Assembly: GCF_003576345.1 (NCBI RefSeq)
Contig: NZ_QWGB01000003.1
Coordinates: forward strand, 115,389 to 179,388
Source: Henriciella barbarensis
Lineage (GTDB): Bacteria; Pseudomonadota; Alphaproteobacteria; Caulobacterales; Hyphomonadaceae
DNA: 64,000 bases
Direction of reading: 5' to 3'
Part shown: in pieces, positions 1-8,083 of the stretch
How the letters are laid out: each line of letters opens with the position of its first letter
Position numbering within the stretch: position 1 is the stretch's first letter
The notes under the pieces: generated by a model
What the model was told of the DNA's origin: nothing
Database searches by the model: none
The model's input: only the letters and a program-made list of their open reading frames with translations
Made by a program: the position numbers and the translations under genes

Positions 1-668
1 CTGGCAGCCAGAAGTTCAGCAGCATTGCCGGGTTTCATCGAACCACCATAGAGGATTGGTGTCTCATCCGCCTGACCCGGAAAACGCTCTCCAAGGATCT
101 CGCGAATCTTGTCGTGCACTTCCTCAACCTGATCGACTGACGCGACCTTGCCCGTGCCAATTGCCCAGACCGGTTCATAGGCGACAACGAAGGCCTTGCC
201 GAAAGCGCCCGCGGGTATCGACCCTGCCAGCTGAGATGAAACGACTTCGATCGTCTGCCCCGCTTCACGCTCATCAAGCGTCTCGCCAATACAGATAATC
301 GGCACAAGACCGGCGCGAAAGGCTGCCTCCGCCTTGGCGGCGATGACCTCATTGCTTTCGCCGTGGTCGGCGCGGCGTTCGGAATGTCCGACGATGACAT
401 GGGACGCACCGATGTCAGCGATCATCTCCGCTGAGACGTCGCCTGTATGCGCTCCGGAGACGTTGGCGTGGCAATCCTGTGCCCCGACCGTCAGGCGCGT
501 GCCCGATGCGGTGTCGGCGGCTTTCGAAATGAGGGTCGCCGGCGGACAGATGAGGCAATCAGCCACGTTATCCAGACCTTCCAGGCCCCTCGCTATCTGC
601 GAAATGGTATCGCTGTCCCCAGACAGGCCATTCATTTTCCAGTTACCCGCAATCAAGGGCCTGACCAT
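1..668 (-). CDS. tpiA: Triosephosphate isomerase, 3' end cut by window edge
   Basis: Glycolytic/gluconeogenic enzyme interconverting glyceraldehyde-3-phosphate and dihydroxyacetone phosphate in the cytosol. Reading leftwards from the ATG at 668, the translation begins [13 protein letters not shown] (catalytic Lys11) and continues with VGHSERR (catalytic His), [11 protein letters not shown] (catalytic Glu and the flexible loop 6) and [10 protein letters not shown] (phosphate-binding loop). About 222 codons are present out of a usual ~250, so only the last part lies off the window. It is divergent from ppiD with an 87-bp gap, an arrangement common in alphaproteobacteria. The identity is certain from the four signature motifs; only the C-terminus is unseen. 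Confidence 0.97.
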   Translation of the reverse strand, partial: MVRPLIAGNWKMNGLSGDSDTISQIARGLEGLDNVADCLICPPATLISKAADTASGTRLTVGAQDCHANVSGAHTGDVSAEMIADIGASHVIVGHSERRADHGESNEVIAAKAEAAFRAGLVPIICIGETLDEREAGQTIEVVSSQLAGSIPAGAFGKAFVVAYEPVWAIGTGKVASVDQVEEVHDKIREILGERFPGQADETPILYGGSMKPGNAAELLAA

Positions 669-755
669 GCCGCTCTCCATCTCTTGCAACTCCCAGCGCG
701 CTCGCCTAGCAAGCAGTTCGGCTGCTTACAAGGTAATAGGCGAGGCTATCGGCAT

Positions 756-2657
756 ATGCTGACCATGATCCGCAACATGCTCCGTTCCAAACTGGCGGGG
801 CTTCTCTTCCTCCTCATCATCGTTGCCATGGGCGCGTGGGGCGTAACAGATGTCTTCTCAGGTGGCATCGGCAACAACCTTGCCTCTGCGGGTGATGTCG
901 AGCTGACAGAAGCTCAATTTGATCGGGAAGTTGAACGCCAGTTGCGCACGGCCACGGATGATCGCGGCCGCGCCATCAGCAAGGCGCAGGCTACTGAACG
1001 TGGAATTGTCGACCAGATTTTCCAGCGTGAGCTCTTCCAGACCACTCTGATCGCATACGCCGACAGTATCGGTGCTCGCGCAACGGATGAGGCAGTCCTT
1101 CAGACCATTCGTGAAGACGAAGCGTTTCAGAGCGATACCGGGTCCTTTGACCCCGTCCTATACCGAGGGCTGCTGAGCCAGAGCGGTTTCACGCCAGCGA
1201 GCTTCGAAAGCTTCCTGCGGCGCGACCTTTCCATTGGTCGCATCAGGGGCTCTGTTGGCGCTGCGCTGCAATCGCCGGATTCAATTGTTCGTTTGCAGTC
1301 CGGCTTCGCGAACGAAGAGCGCAAGGCGCAGTGGTTCTTCCTGACCTTTGACGACCTCCCAGACCCCGATCCCATCACGGATGAGGAACTCACGGCCTTT
1401 TATGACGAGCGGCGTGACGAACTGGAAAACCCGCAGCGCCGACGCATCAGCCTGCTGCAACTCAGTGTCGATGATTTTCTGAACCAGTCGGAATTCACCG
1501 AGGACGAGCTGCTCGCGTACTATGAGTCCGTCAAGAGCCGCGAATATGCTGGACCTGACACGCGTACCTGGACAGAATTTGTGTTCGCGAGTGAAGAAGC
1601 TGCGAGAGCTCAACTCGGCCGCATCGCCGGCGGTGCGGAGGCTTCCACGATTACTGACTTGGTCTCCTCAACCGAGCGATCAGGGCTTCAGACGTCCGTT
1701 TCGAGTGAGTCGCTCGCAGAACGGCTGTTTGCCCCGACCGCATCAATTGGTGGTATATTCGGACCGGTCGAATCCGGTCGCTTCTATACCGTGGCTCGCC
1801 TTGAAAGCATCACGCCGGGCGAGGTTGAACCATTTGAAGACGTGCGCCAGGAAATTTTCGATACGCTTTCACGCGAACAGGCTGTCGGCCTCTATTACGA
1901 CTCGATTACCCGCCTTGATAATCTGATTGGCACCGGTGCAGGTCTTGAGGAAATCGGCGAGGATATGGGGACGCCTGTGCTGAGTTTTGCGCCAGTTGAG
2001 CGCAATGGCACGACCCGTGTGGGCCGCCAGCTCGGCGCTCTTCAACAGGACCCTGCAATTCTGCAGCGCGCATTTGAGCTTACTGAAGGCGGCAAGACGT
2101 CCCGTTTCGGACAGGATGAAAGTGCTTTCATCGTTCGGGTCGATGAGATCATCGAGCCGTTTACACCGGACCTTGAAGACATTCGTGAGGACCTTCGCAC
2201 TGGCCTGGAAGCTCAACGGCGCACGACCGCGCTGGCCGAGGCAGCAGATGCCGTCAAACACCTCGTCGAAAGCGGCGAAGCAACCTTCGCAGAGGCCGCA
2301 ACTGAGTACGAAGCGCAGCTTTCGGCTCCAGATATTCTCTTTACGCGCAACCCGTCGCCGGATAGCGGCATTCCGCCAGCGCTTGCGGGCGCAGTCTTCT
2401 CGCTGCGCGAGGAAGGTAATGTCGTCAACGCGCCGCTTAGCCTTGGTGATACGGTTGCGCTTATCCAGCTTGTCGAGATCAATCGGATTGACCTCGCTTC
2501 AGACGAGGCCGCCATATCGGCTTCCCAGGAGCTTCAGGACTCCATCGGCAATGACCTGTTCAGCGCTTTCCTTGCGGGCATCCAGGATGACGTAGAACTG
2601 CAGGTCAACGAGAACGCGATTGCCTCCTACAAGGCCCGGGTCAATCCGGACACATGA
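756..2657 (+). CDS. ppiD: PpiD/SurA-type membrane-anchored periplasmic folding factor
   Basis: Protein of 633 aa, taken from the ATG at 756; the open frame extends upstream but overlaps tpiA. A single hydrophobic segment at about residues 10-32, preceded by basic residues, anchors it in the inner membrane with the bulk in the periplasm. A SurA_N-like chaperone region follows (about 35-200), then a degenerate parvulin-like peptidyl-prolyl isomerase region (about 250-370) and a long charged helical tail. PpiD proteins assist newly exported outer-membrane proteins at the Sec exit. The stop overlaps the trpE start (ATGA), so it heads the trp run as in Caulobacter relatives. The isomerase domain looks weakly conserved, so chaperone activity may dominate (inference). 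Confidence 0.88.
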   Translation: MLTMIRNMLRSKLAGLLFLLIIVAMGAWGVTDVFSGGIGNNLASAGDVELTEAQFDREVERQLRTATDDRGRAISKAQATERGIVDQIFQRELFQTTLIAYADSIGARATDEAVLQTIREDEAFQSDTGSFDPVLYRGLLSQSGFTPASFESFLRRDLSIGRIRGSVGAALQSPDSIVRLQSGFANEERKAQWFFLTFDDLPDPDPITDEELTAFYDERRDELENPQRRRISLLQLSVDDFLNQSEFTEDELLAYYESVKSREYAGPDTRTWTEFVFASEEAARAQLGRIAGGAEASTITDLVSSTERSGLQTSVSSESLAERLFAPTASIGGIFGPVESGRFYTVARLESITPGEVEPFEDVRQEIFDTLSREQAVGLYYDSITRLDNLIGTGAGLEEIGEDMGTPVLSFAPVERNGTTRVGRQLGALQQDPAILQRAFELTEGGKTSRFGQDESAFIVRVDEIIEPFTPDLEDIREDLRTGLEAQRRTTALAEAADAVKHLVESGEATFAEAATEYEAQLSAPDILFTRNPSPDSGIPPALAGAVFSLREEGNVVNAPLSLGDTVALIQLVEINRIDLASDEAAISASQELQDSIGNDLFSAFLAGIQDDVELQVNENAIASYKARVNPDT

Positions 2658-4084
2658 ACCGGGACAAGCTGATTGTAAGGCGGCGGATCGGCGATATCGA
2701 AACGCCTGTTTCAGCCATGCTGAAGCTTGGTGCGGATCAAGCAGGTTCATTTCTGTTTGAATCAATCCATGGCGGAGAGCGCCTTGGGCGATATTCTTTC
2801 GTCGGCGTCGAACCGCTAAAATGGTTCCGCATTCTTGATGGCAAAGCAGAGCTGGCTAGCGATGCCAGCTTCAGCGCGCCCGAAACGTTGGAGATGGAGC
2901 CTGTCGCCGCGCTGCGCCACTTCGTCGAGATGGCAAAAGCCGAAACGGACGAGCCCGGCCTGCCCCCAATGGCATCAGGCGCTTTTGGCTATATCGGCTA
3001 TGACATGATCCAGTATGTCGAGCCGGTTGAGATCAAGGCGCGCGACGACCTGAAGGTCGCTGAATGCGTCCTGGTCATCCCCGGTGTCGTCATCGTGTTC
3101 GACCATCTCTATCAGGAGCTTGTTCTGATCGGGCGCCATGCGTCAGGTGATGAGAATTCCGCGAACGCCCTGCTCGACCGTGTCGAACAACAGCTTCAGG
3201 CGACGGCGCCAATCTCTCCTCGCGGTCAGGCTGCTGATGCGCTCGAATTCACGTCGAACACCAGCAAGGAACGCTATTTCGAGATGGTCCGCGAAGCGGT
3301 CGAATATTCTCGGGCCGGCGACACATTCCAGATCGTGCCGAGCCAACGCTTTTCGTCGCCCTTCAAACGGCAGTCTATCAGCCTCTACAGGGCCCTTCGC
3401 AGGCTGAATCCGTCAGCTTTCATGTTTCACATGAACATGGGCGACGTTCGCCTTGTCGGGTCGAGCCCGGAGATTCTTGTGCGTCTTCGTGATGGCCGAG
3501 TTGCGATCCGGCCGATTGCAGGCACCAGGCCAAGGTCTGGTGACCCTGTTGAAGATGCGCGCCGCGCTGCGGACCTTCTCGCCGATCAGAAGGAATGCTC
3601 AGAGCATCTCATGTTGCTCGATCTGGGCCGCAATGATGTGGGCCGTGTCGCAGCCTATGGCAGTGTCGAAGTCAGCGAACAATTCATCGTAGAACGCTAC
3701 AGCCACGTCATGCACATTGTGAGCCACGTCGAAGGCAACCTTCGCGAAGGACTGGATGCCGTCGATGCGCTTCTCGCTGGGCTGCCTGCGGGGACCGTTT
3801 CAGGTGCCCCGAAAATTCGTGCGATGCAAATTATCGATCAGCTCGAAACGTCCCGGCGCGGTATCTATGGCGGTGCCGTCGGCTATTTCGGCTGGAATGG
3901 CGACATGGATACCTGCATTGCGCTGCGCACTGCTGTCCTGAAGGACGGCCAGATCCATGTGCAGGCAGGCGGCGGAGTGGTGCTGGACAGTGATCCGCAA
4001 TACGAGTTCGAGGAAACCGTCCACAAGGCTGGCGCCCTGAAGCGAGCTGCAGATCTCGCAGCCATCTATGAGTTCGACCAATGA
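2654..4084 (+). CDS. trpE: Anthranilate synthase component I
   Basis: Protein of 476 aa that converts chorismate to anthranilate with ammonia supplied by TrpG, the first committed step of tryptophan synthesis. The N-terminal domain carries FLFESIHGGERLGRYSF, which contains the Ser of the feedback-inhibitor pocket. The C-terminal chorismate-binding domain shows AGTRPRSGDP, DLGRNDVGRV, GLPAGTVSGAPKIRAM, YGGAVGYFGWNG and QAGGGVVLDSDP. Its start overlaps the ppiD stop by 4 bp and its stop overlaps the trpG start by 4 bp, so synthesis of the two subunits is probably coupled. No leader peptide or attenuator is visible upstream, because ppiD occupies that space. Confidence 0.98.
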   Translation: MNRDKLIVRRRIGDIETPVSAMLKLGADQAGSFLFESIHGGERLGRYSFVGVEPLKWFRILDGKAELASDASFSAPETLEMEPVAALRHFVEMAKAETDEPGLPPMASGAFGYIGYDMIQYVEPVEIKARDDLKVAECVLVIPGVVIVFDHLYQELVLIGRHASGDENSANALLDRVEQQLQATAPISPRGQAADALEFTSNTSKERYFEMVREAVEYSRAGDTFQIVPSQRFSSPFKRQSISLYRALRRLNPSAFMFHMNMGDVRLVGSSPEILVRLRDGRVAIRPIAGTRPRSGDPVEDARRAADLLADQKECSEHLMLLDLGRNDVGRVAAYGSVEVSEQFIVERYSHVMHIVSHVEGNLREGLDAVDALLAGLPAGTVSGAPKIRAMQIIDQLETSRRGIYGGAVGYFGWNGDMDTCIALRTAVLKDGQIHVQAGGGVVLDSDPQYEFEETVHKAGALKRAADLAAIYEFDQ

Positions 4085-4650
4085 TTCTCGTCATCGACAA
4101 TTATGACAGCTTCACCTGGAATCTGGTCCACTATGTCGAGCAGGCAGGCGCGACCACGAAAGTCGTGCGAAATGACGAGCTGACCGTTGACGAAGCTTTG
4201 GCTCTGAAGCCCACAGGCGTGATCCTGTCGCCAGGCCCTTGCTCGCCGCGTGAAGCGGGCATCTGCGTTAATTTCATCAAGCAGGCGCCAGATAACCTTC
4301 CCATTCTTGGCGTTTGCCTTGGCCATCAGTCCATCGGCGACGCCTATGGAGAACCCGTCGTGCAGGCAGGCGCAATCCTGCATGGCAAGGTTTCGACAAT
4401 CCGTACAACGCAGACCGGACTCTTCAAGGGTCTGCCCGAAACGTATGACGTTGTTCGCTACCATTCACTGGCGATCCCGAGAGACAGGCTCCCTGAGACG
4501 CTTATTGCGGATGCGTGGACAGAGGACGGTGAGATCATGGCCGTCCATCATAGCGACAAGCCGGTCTACGGTGTTCAATTCCACCCAGAGTCAATCCGTA
4601 CCGAATACGGTCACGAATTGATCGAGAATTTCGTCGCGCTTACGAAATAG
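4081..4650 (+). CDS. trpG: Anthranilate synthase component II (glutamine amidotransferase)
   Basis: Protein of 189 aa, a class I glutamine amidotransferase that hydrolyses glutamine and channels ammonia to TrpE. The nucleophile Cys lies in GVCLGHQSIGDAYG and the His/Glu pair in GVQFHPESI; the oxyanion-loop motif is ILSPGPCSPREAGI. The size is normal for a stand-alone TrpG not fused to TrpD. The ATG overlaps the trpE stop (ATGA). A PabA-type role in folate synthesis, shared in some bacteria, cannot be excluded from sequence, but linkage to trpE makes TrpG the primary call. Confidence 0.97.
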   Translation: MILVIDNYDSFTWNLVHYVEQAGATTKVVRNDELTVDEALALKPTGVILSPGPCSPREAGICVNFIKQAPDNLPILGVCLGHQSIGDAYGEPVVQAGAILHGKVSTIRTTQTGLFKGLPETYDVVRYHSLAIPRDRLPETLIADAWTEDGEIMAVHHSDKPVYGVQFHPESIRTEYGHELIENFVALTK

Positions 4651-4676
4651 GTAGTCACAGACGACCGGAGGATGCC

Positions 4677-5438
4677 ATGGACCAGCTGACCAGAGACGCC
4701 GAGGCACTGCTGGACGAGCTGAAGCCCCGCTCCCCGAGCGCTGCGCCCGGCCAGAACCTCTTGCCGCCGCAAACCCGCTTCGACGTGCAGGGTGAAACGC
4801 TTTCTACGCCCGCCTGGAGGGCTGGTGACGGTGCTCCAACACTTTTTGTCCATGGCTGGGATGACACGCACCGTATCTGGCGACGTTTCGCCATGGACTT
4901 CATTCAGAATGGCCGCCCTGCTCTGCTGATAGACCTGCCAGCCCACGGCGCCTCCAGCGCAGAGACCTGCTCCTGGCAATTCGCGGGACAATCGGTTTTG
5001 GATGTCTGCACCGATCAACAGCCCATAGACGCGATCATCACTCATTCGTTCGGGTCCCTGGCAGCAGCAGCAGCCATATCGGAAGGAGCACAGGCTGATT
5101 ATCTGGTGATGATCGCCCCGCCTATCGAACACTGGAGCGAGCGCCAGCGCCGTAAGGGCGTGCCCGATGACGTGATCGCCCGTGCAGCTGAACTCCTTCT
5201 GGAGAGAAAGGCCGAGGACACGGCGCCGCCAGATCTAGCAGCCTTGCTGGCCCGTTTTGAGGGGCAGATACTGCTTATCGGCTCCCAGGCCGATGAGAGT
5301 TGCCCAGCCCCGCAAATAGAAGCACTCGGCGCGTCCTTGGGTAATGCTGAAACACTGATTGTCGACGATCTCAGCCACCGTGATCTCGCGCTCGATCCGG
5401 CCATCCTGTCGCAGATTAGCGCTTTTCTGGGTTACTAG
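4677..5438 (+). CDS. Alpha/beta-hydrolase inside the trp operon
   Basis: Protein of 253 aa. The alpha/beta-hydrolase fold is supported by the oxyanion-side motif LFVHGWDDTHRIW, a nucleophile elbow THSFGSLAAAA (Ser nucleophile, with the first Gly of the usual GxSxG replaced by Thr) and a late DLSHRDLALDP that would provide the catalytic His. There is no signal peptide, so it is cytosolic. It sits between trpG and trpD in the same direction, 26 bp after trpG with the ribosome-binding sequence CGGAGG. Substrate unknown; esterase, thioesterase or C-C hydrolase are all possible. Location in the operon suggests co-expression with tryptophan synthesis but does not prove a role in it. Confidence 0.85.
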   Translation: MDQLTRDAEALLDELKPRSPSAAPGQNLLPPQTRFDVQGETLSTPAWRAGDGAPTLFVHGWDDTHRIWRRFAMDFIQNGRPALLIDLPAHGASSAETCSWQFAGQSVLDVCTDQQPIDAIITHSFGSLAAAAAISEGAQADYLVMIAPPIEHWSERQRRKGVPDDVIARAAELLLERKAEDTAPPDLAALLARFEGQILLIGSQADESCPAPQIEALGASLGNAETLIVDDLSHRDLALDPAILSQISAFLGY

Positions 5439-5510
5439 AGACGTCACCCGCTTGATTGGCGCTCACATCGCCTCTATCGCGCACCAAAATAAGTGCTGGA
5501 AGACCGACGA

Positions 5511-6536
5511 ATGACCCAAGCTCTCAATGACGCCATCAAGGCACTCGCCCGGTCCGAGGAATTGCCGGTTAAGGTTCTCGAAGCTTCCTTCGACACGCTG
5601 CTTGCCGGCGAAAGTACGCCTGAGCAAGTAGGTGCCTTTCTCATGGGACTGGCCGTTCGCGGGGAGACATCCAATGAGCTCTACGCTGGCGCCAGAGCCA
5701 TGCGCCGGCATGCTCGAACAGTGAGCGCGCCAGGTCCTCTGCTCGATACTTGTGGGACGGGCGGTCTTCCATGGAAATCGCTTAACACGTCGACCGCCAG
5801 CGCAATCGTCATTGCGGCCGCCGGTGGCCGCGTCGCAAAGCATGGCAACCGGTCTGTCCCTCCCAAAACTGGCTCTGCCGACGTGTTGGAGGCGCTTGGG
5901 GTCGAACTCGACATCACCCCCCAGACTTTCGAGAATTGCATAGAAAAAGCGGGCGTAGGTTTCCTGTTTGCGCGTAGCCACCATTCAGCGATGCGGCATG
6001 TTGCACCCATCCGGGCCAGCCTCGGCATCCGGACCATCTTCAACCTTCTCGGCCCGCTTTCGAATCCAGCCAATGCGACCCACCAGATACTTGGCGTCTA
6101 TGATGAGCGTTGGCTCGATCCGATGGCTGAGACGCTTCTGAAACTCGGCATCGAAAAAGCCTGGGTCGTTCACGGCGTCGACGGCATCGATGAAATCTCG
6201 ATATCTGGGGAGACCAGGATCCGGGAAGTAGCTGACGGCAAGATCAGTTCGTTCTCGCTCACACCAGCGGACGCTGGCTTGGACACCAGCCCGCTCGCAT
6301 CGCTTGAGGGCGGTGCACCTCAAGACAATGCAGGCGCGATCCGGGACCTGCTCGAAGGAAGGCCCGGTCCATTCCGTGACGTCGTTCTTCTGAACGCATC
6401 GGCTGGCCTCTTGCTGCTTGGGCTTGCAGATGACATTCGCCACGGCGTGGCGCTCGCCTCCGACGCCATCGACAGTGGTCGCGCGCTCCATACGCTCTCG
6501 TTACTGGCTGATACCAGCTCCGGAAGGACTCAATAA
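5511..6536 (+). CDS. trpD: Anthranilate phosphoribosyltransferase
   Basis: Protein of 341 aa that transfers phosphoribose from PRPP to anthranilate. The start is the ATG at 5511 (MTQALNDAIKAL), preceded by a GGAAGA ribosome-binding sequence; a GTG at 5493 would add six residues. Motifs: LDTCGTGGLPWKSLNTST (PRPP diphosphate loop), AKHGNRSVPPKTGSADVLEALG and LGPLSNPA. The loop reads GTGGL rather than the enterobacterial GTGGD, and NRSVPP replaces the common NRAVSS, but spacing is kept. The stop overlaps the trpC start (TAATG). A 72-bp gap separates it from the hydrolase gene, leaving room for an internal promoter, though none is obvious. Confidence 0.97.
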   Translation: MTQALNDAIKALARSEELPVKVLEASFDTLLAGESTPEQVGAFLMGLAVRGETSNELYAGARAMRRHARTVSAPGPLLDTCGTGGLPWKSLNTSTASAIVIAAAGGRVAKHGNRSVPPKTGSADVLEALGVELDITPQTFENCIEKAGVGFLFARSHHSAMRHVAPIRASLGIRTIFNLLGPLSNPANATHQILGVYDERWLDPMAETLLKLGIEKAWVVHGVDGIDEISISGETRIREVADGKISSFSLTPADAGLDTSPLASLEGGAPQDNAGAIRDLLEGRPGPFRDVVLLNASAGLLLLGLADDIRHGVALASDAIDSGRALHTLSLLADTSSGRTQ

Positions 6537-7336
6537 TGGCGACCGCCCTGGACCGCATCATAGAATACAAACGGGACGAAGTCGCTGCGCTGAAGCGCGT
6601 GACAACGACGAATGCGTTGCTCGAGGCAAGCAGAAATGCGCGATCTCCGCGCGGGTTCGAGCGACGTCTCGCAGAGATATCCGCACTCGGAGACGCCGCG
6701 CTGATCTGTGAGTTGAAGCGCAAGTCACCGTCGGCCGGCGACATACTTCCGGGCGCGGATCCCATTGCCATCGCACAGGAGTACGAGAGTTCAGGCGCTG
6801 CCTGCCTTTCAGTATTGACGGACTTTCCCAGCTTTGGTGGGTCACTTGACGATCTCCGCGCCATTCGCGCCGCTGTGGACATTCCGCTGCTGCGCAAGGA
6901 ATTCATGATAGACCCGATACAGGTTGCGGAAGCTCGCTCTGCGGGCGCTGACGCAATCCTCGTCATCCTGTCAGCCGTCGATGACGGGCTTGCCGGCGAA
7001 CTTCTTTCAGCTGCCACAACGCTGGGCATGGACGCTATCGTGGAAGTCCACGACGAAGTTGAACTTGAACGGGCTAACGCGCTTCCATGCTCGCTCGTCG
7101 GTATCAATAACCGTGATCTCAAGCGTATGGTAACGGACCTTTCGACGACCGAACGTCTGGCCCCACATCTGGCGGATGGGAAAACCCTCATTTCGGAGAG
7201 CGGGATTTCCACGCCTGATCACATTCGCCGCTTGGCAAAGAGTGGCGCGCGGCGATTCCTGATCGGCGAAAGCTTGATGAAAGCCCAAAACCGGGCAAGC
7301 ACCTGCAACGATCTCAGAAAGGCTCTTGACGATTGA
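6536..7336 (+). CDS. trpC: Indole-3-glycerol-phosphate synthase
   Basis: Protein of 266 aa, a TIM-barrel enzyme that decarboxylates and cyclises CdRP to indole-3-glycerol phosphate. Signature motifs in order: ICELKRKSPSAG (catalytic Lys), VLTDFPSFGGS, LLRKEFMIDP (second catalytic Lys), IVEVHDEVELERA, LVGINNRDL and LISESGI. It is a stand-alone TrpC without fused TrpF, the usual alphaproteobacterial form. It overlaps trpD by one base and ends the trp run; trpF, trpB and trpA are not in the window and are presumably elsewhere. Confidence 0.98.
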   Translation: MATALDRIIEYKRDEVAALKRVTTTNALLEASRNARSPRGFERRLAEISALGDAALICELKRKSPSAGDILPGADPIAIAQEYESSGAACLSVLTDFPSFGGSLDDLRAIRAAVDIPLLRKEFMIDPIQVAEARSAGADAILVILSAVDDGLAGELLSAATTLGMDAIVEVHDEVELERANALPCSLVGINNRDLKRMVTDLSTTERLAPHLADGKTLISESGISTPDHIRRLAKSGARRFLIGESLMKAQNRASTCNDLRKALDD

Positions 7337-7346
7337 CCTGAAACGG

Positions 7347-7371
7347 GAACGCATGTAGAACACATGTGAAC
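7347..7371 (+). promoter_or_regulatory. LexA (SOS) operator upstream of lexA
   Basis: GAACGCATGTAGAAC at 7347-7361 is a perfect match to the alphaproteobacterial LexA box GAAC-N7-GAAC. A third GAAC at 7368-7371 follows with a 6-nt spacer, so three half-sites lie in a row. The box is 39 bp before the lexA GTG, where autorepression is expected. What is known: alphaproteobacterial LexA binds this direct repeat, unlike the palindromic CTG-N10-CAG of E. coli. The role of the off-spaced third half-site is unknown. Confidence 0.9.
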
Positions 7372-7399
7372 AAACAGGTTTTGATCCGGAGGCCAGACT

Positions 7400-8083
7400 G
7401 TGCTGACCAATAAACAGAAAGAGCTGCTGCTCTTCATCCATGAGCGAATCAAACGCGATGGGGTCTCACCTTCTTTTGACGAGATGAAGGAAGCCCTCAA
7501 TCTCGCGTCAAAGTCTGGCATTCACCGCCTGATCACCGCGTTGGAAGAGCGCGGCTTTATCAAGCGCCTCGCCAATCGGGCACGCGCGCTTGAAGTCCTG
7601 AAGCTACCGGATTCAGCAGCGCCATCGGCGCCCCCTCGCGGACGCCAGGTTTTCCGGCCTAGCGTAGTAGGCAATGCTATGCCGGCGCCAACCATGTCCG
7701 GCCGGACCATTCCTGTCCTCGGACGTATCGCCGCGGGTGTGCCGATCGAAGCCATCCAGCACGAAACCAGTCGTATTCATCCACCAGCCGACCTTCCAGA
7801 GGGAGACGAGCATTTCGCGCTCGAAGTGAAGGGCGACTCGATGATCGACGCGGGTATCCATGACGGTGACCTCGTTATTCTGAAGCGTACGGAAGATGCG
7901 CATAGTGGGGACATCGTCGTGGCACTTATCGACGAGGAAGAGGCGACGCTGAAGCGGCTCCGCAAAAAAGGTGCATCCATTGCGCTTGAAGCAGCGAACC
8001 CGGCTTATGAGACACGCATCTTTGGCCCGGATCGCGTACGCATTCAGGGGCGCCTCGTCGCTCTCGTACGCCGGTACGACTAG
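7400..8083 (+). CDS. lexA: SOS repressor LexA
   Basis: Protein of 227 aa with a GTG start ([17 protein letters not shown]) behind GGAGG. The N-terminal winged helix-turn-helix covers about residues 1-65 (SFDEMKEAL...SKSGIHRLI). The self-cleavage bond is Ala112-Gly113 in GRIAAGVP, and the Ser147/Lys185 dyad of the peptidase domain lies in GDSMIDAG and EATLKRL. RecA filaments on ssDNA trigger cleavage and induce DNA-repair genes. A linker of about 30 residues rich in Pro and Ala (residues 70-100) separates the domains and is longer than in E. coli (202 aa), as usual in this class. The upstream GAAC repeats indicate autoregulation. Confidence 0.98.
   Translation: MLTNKQKELLLFIHERIKRDGVSPSFDEMKEALNLASKSGIHRLITALEERGFIKRLANRARALEVLKLPDSAAPSAPPRGRQVFRPSVVGNAMPAPTMSGRTIPVLGRIAAGVPIEAIQHETSRIHPPADLPEGDEHFALEVKGDSMIDAGIHDGDLVILKRTEDAHSGDIVVALIDEEEATLKRLRKKGASIALEAANPAYETRIFGPDRVRIQGRLVALVRRYD

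Noticed and set aside
6259..7212. 317-codon minus-strand open frame
   Set aside because: Antisense to trpD/trpC, which carry all catalytic motifs; Ser/Arg-rich composition typical of a GC-rich shadow frame.
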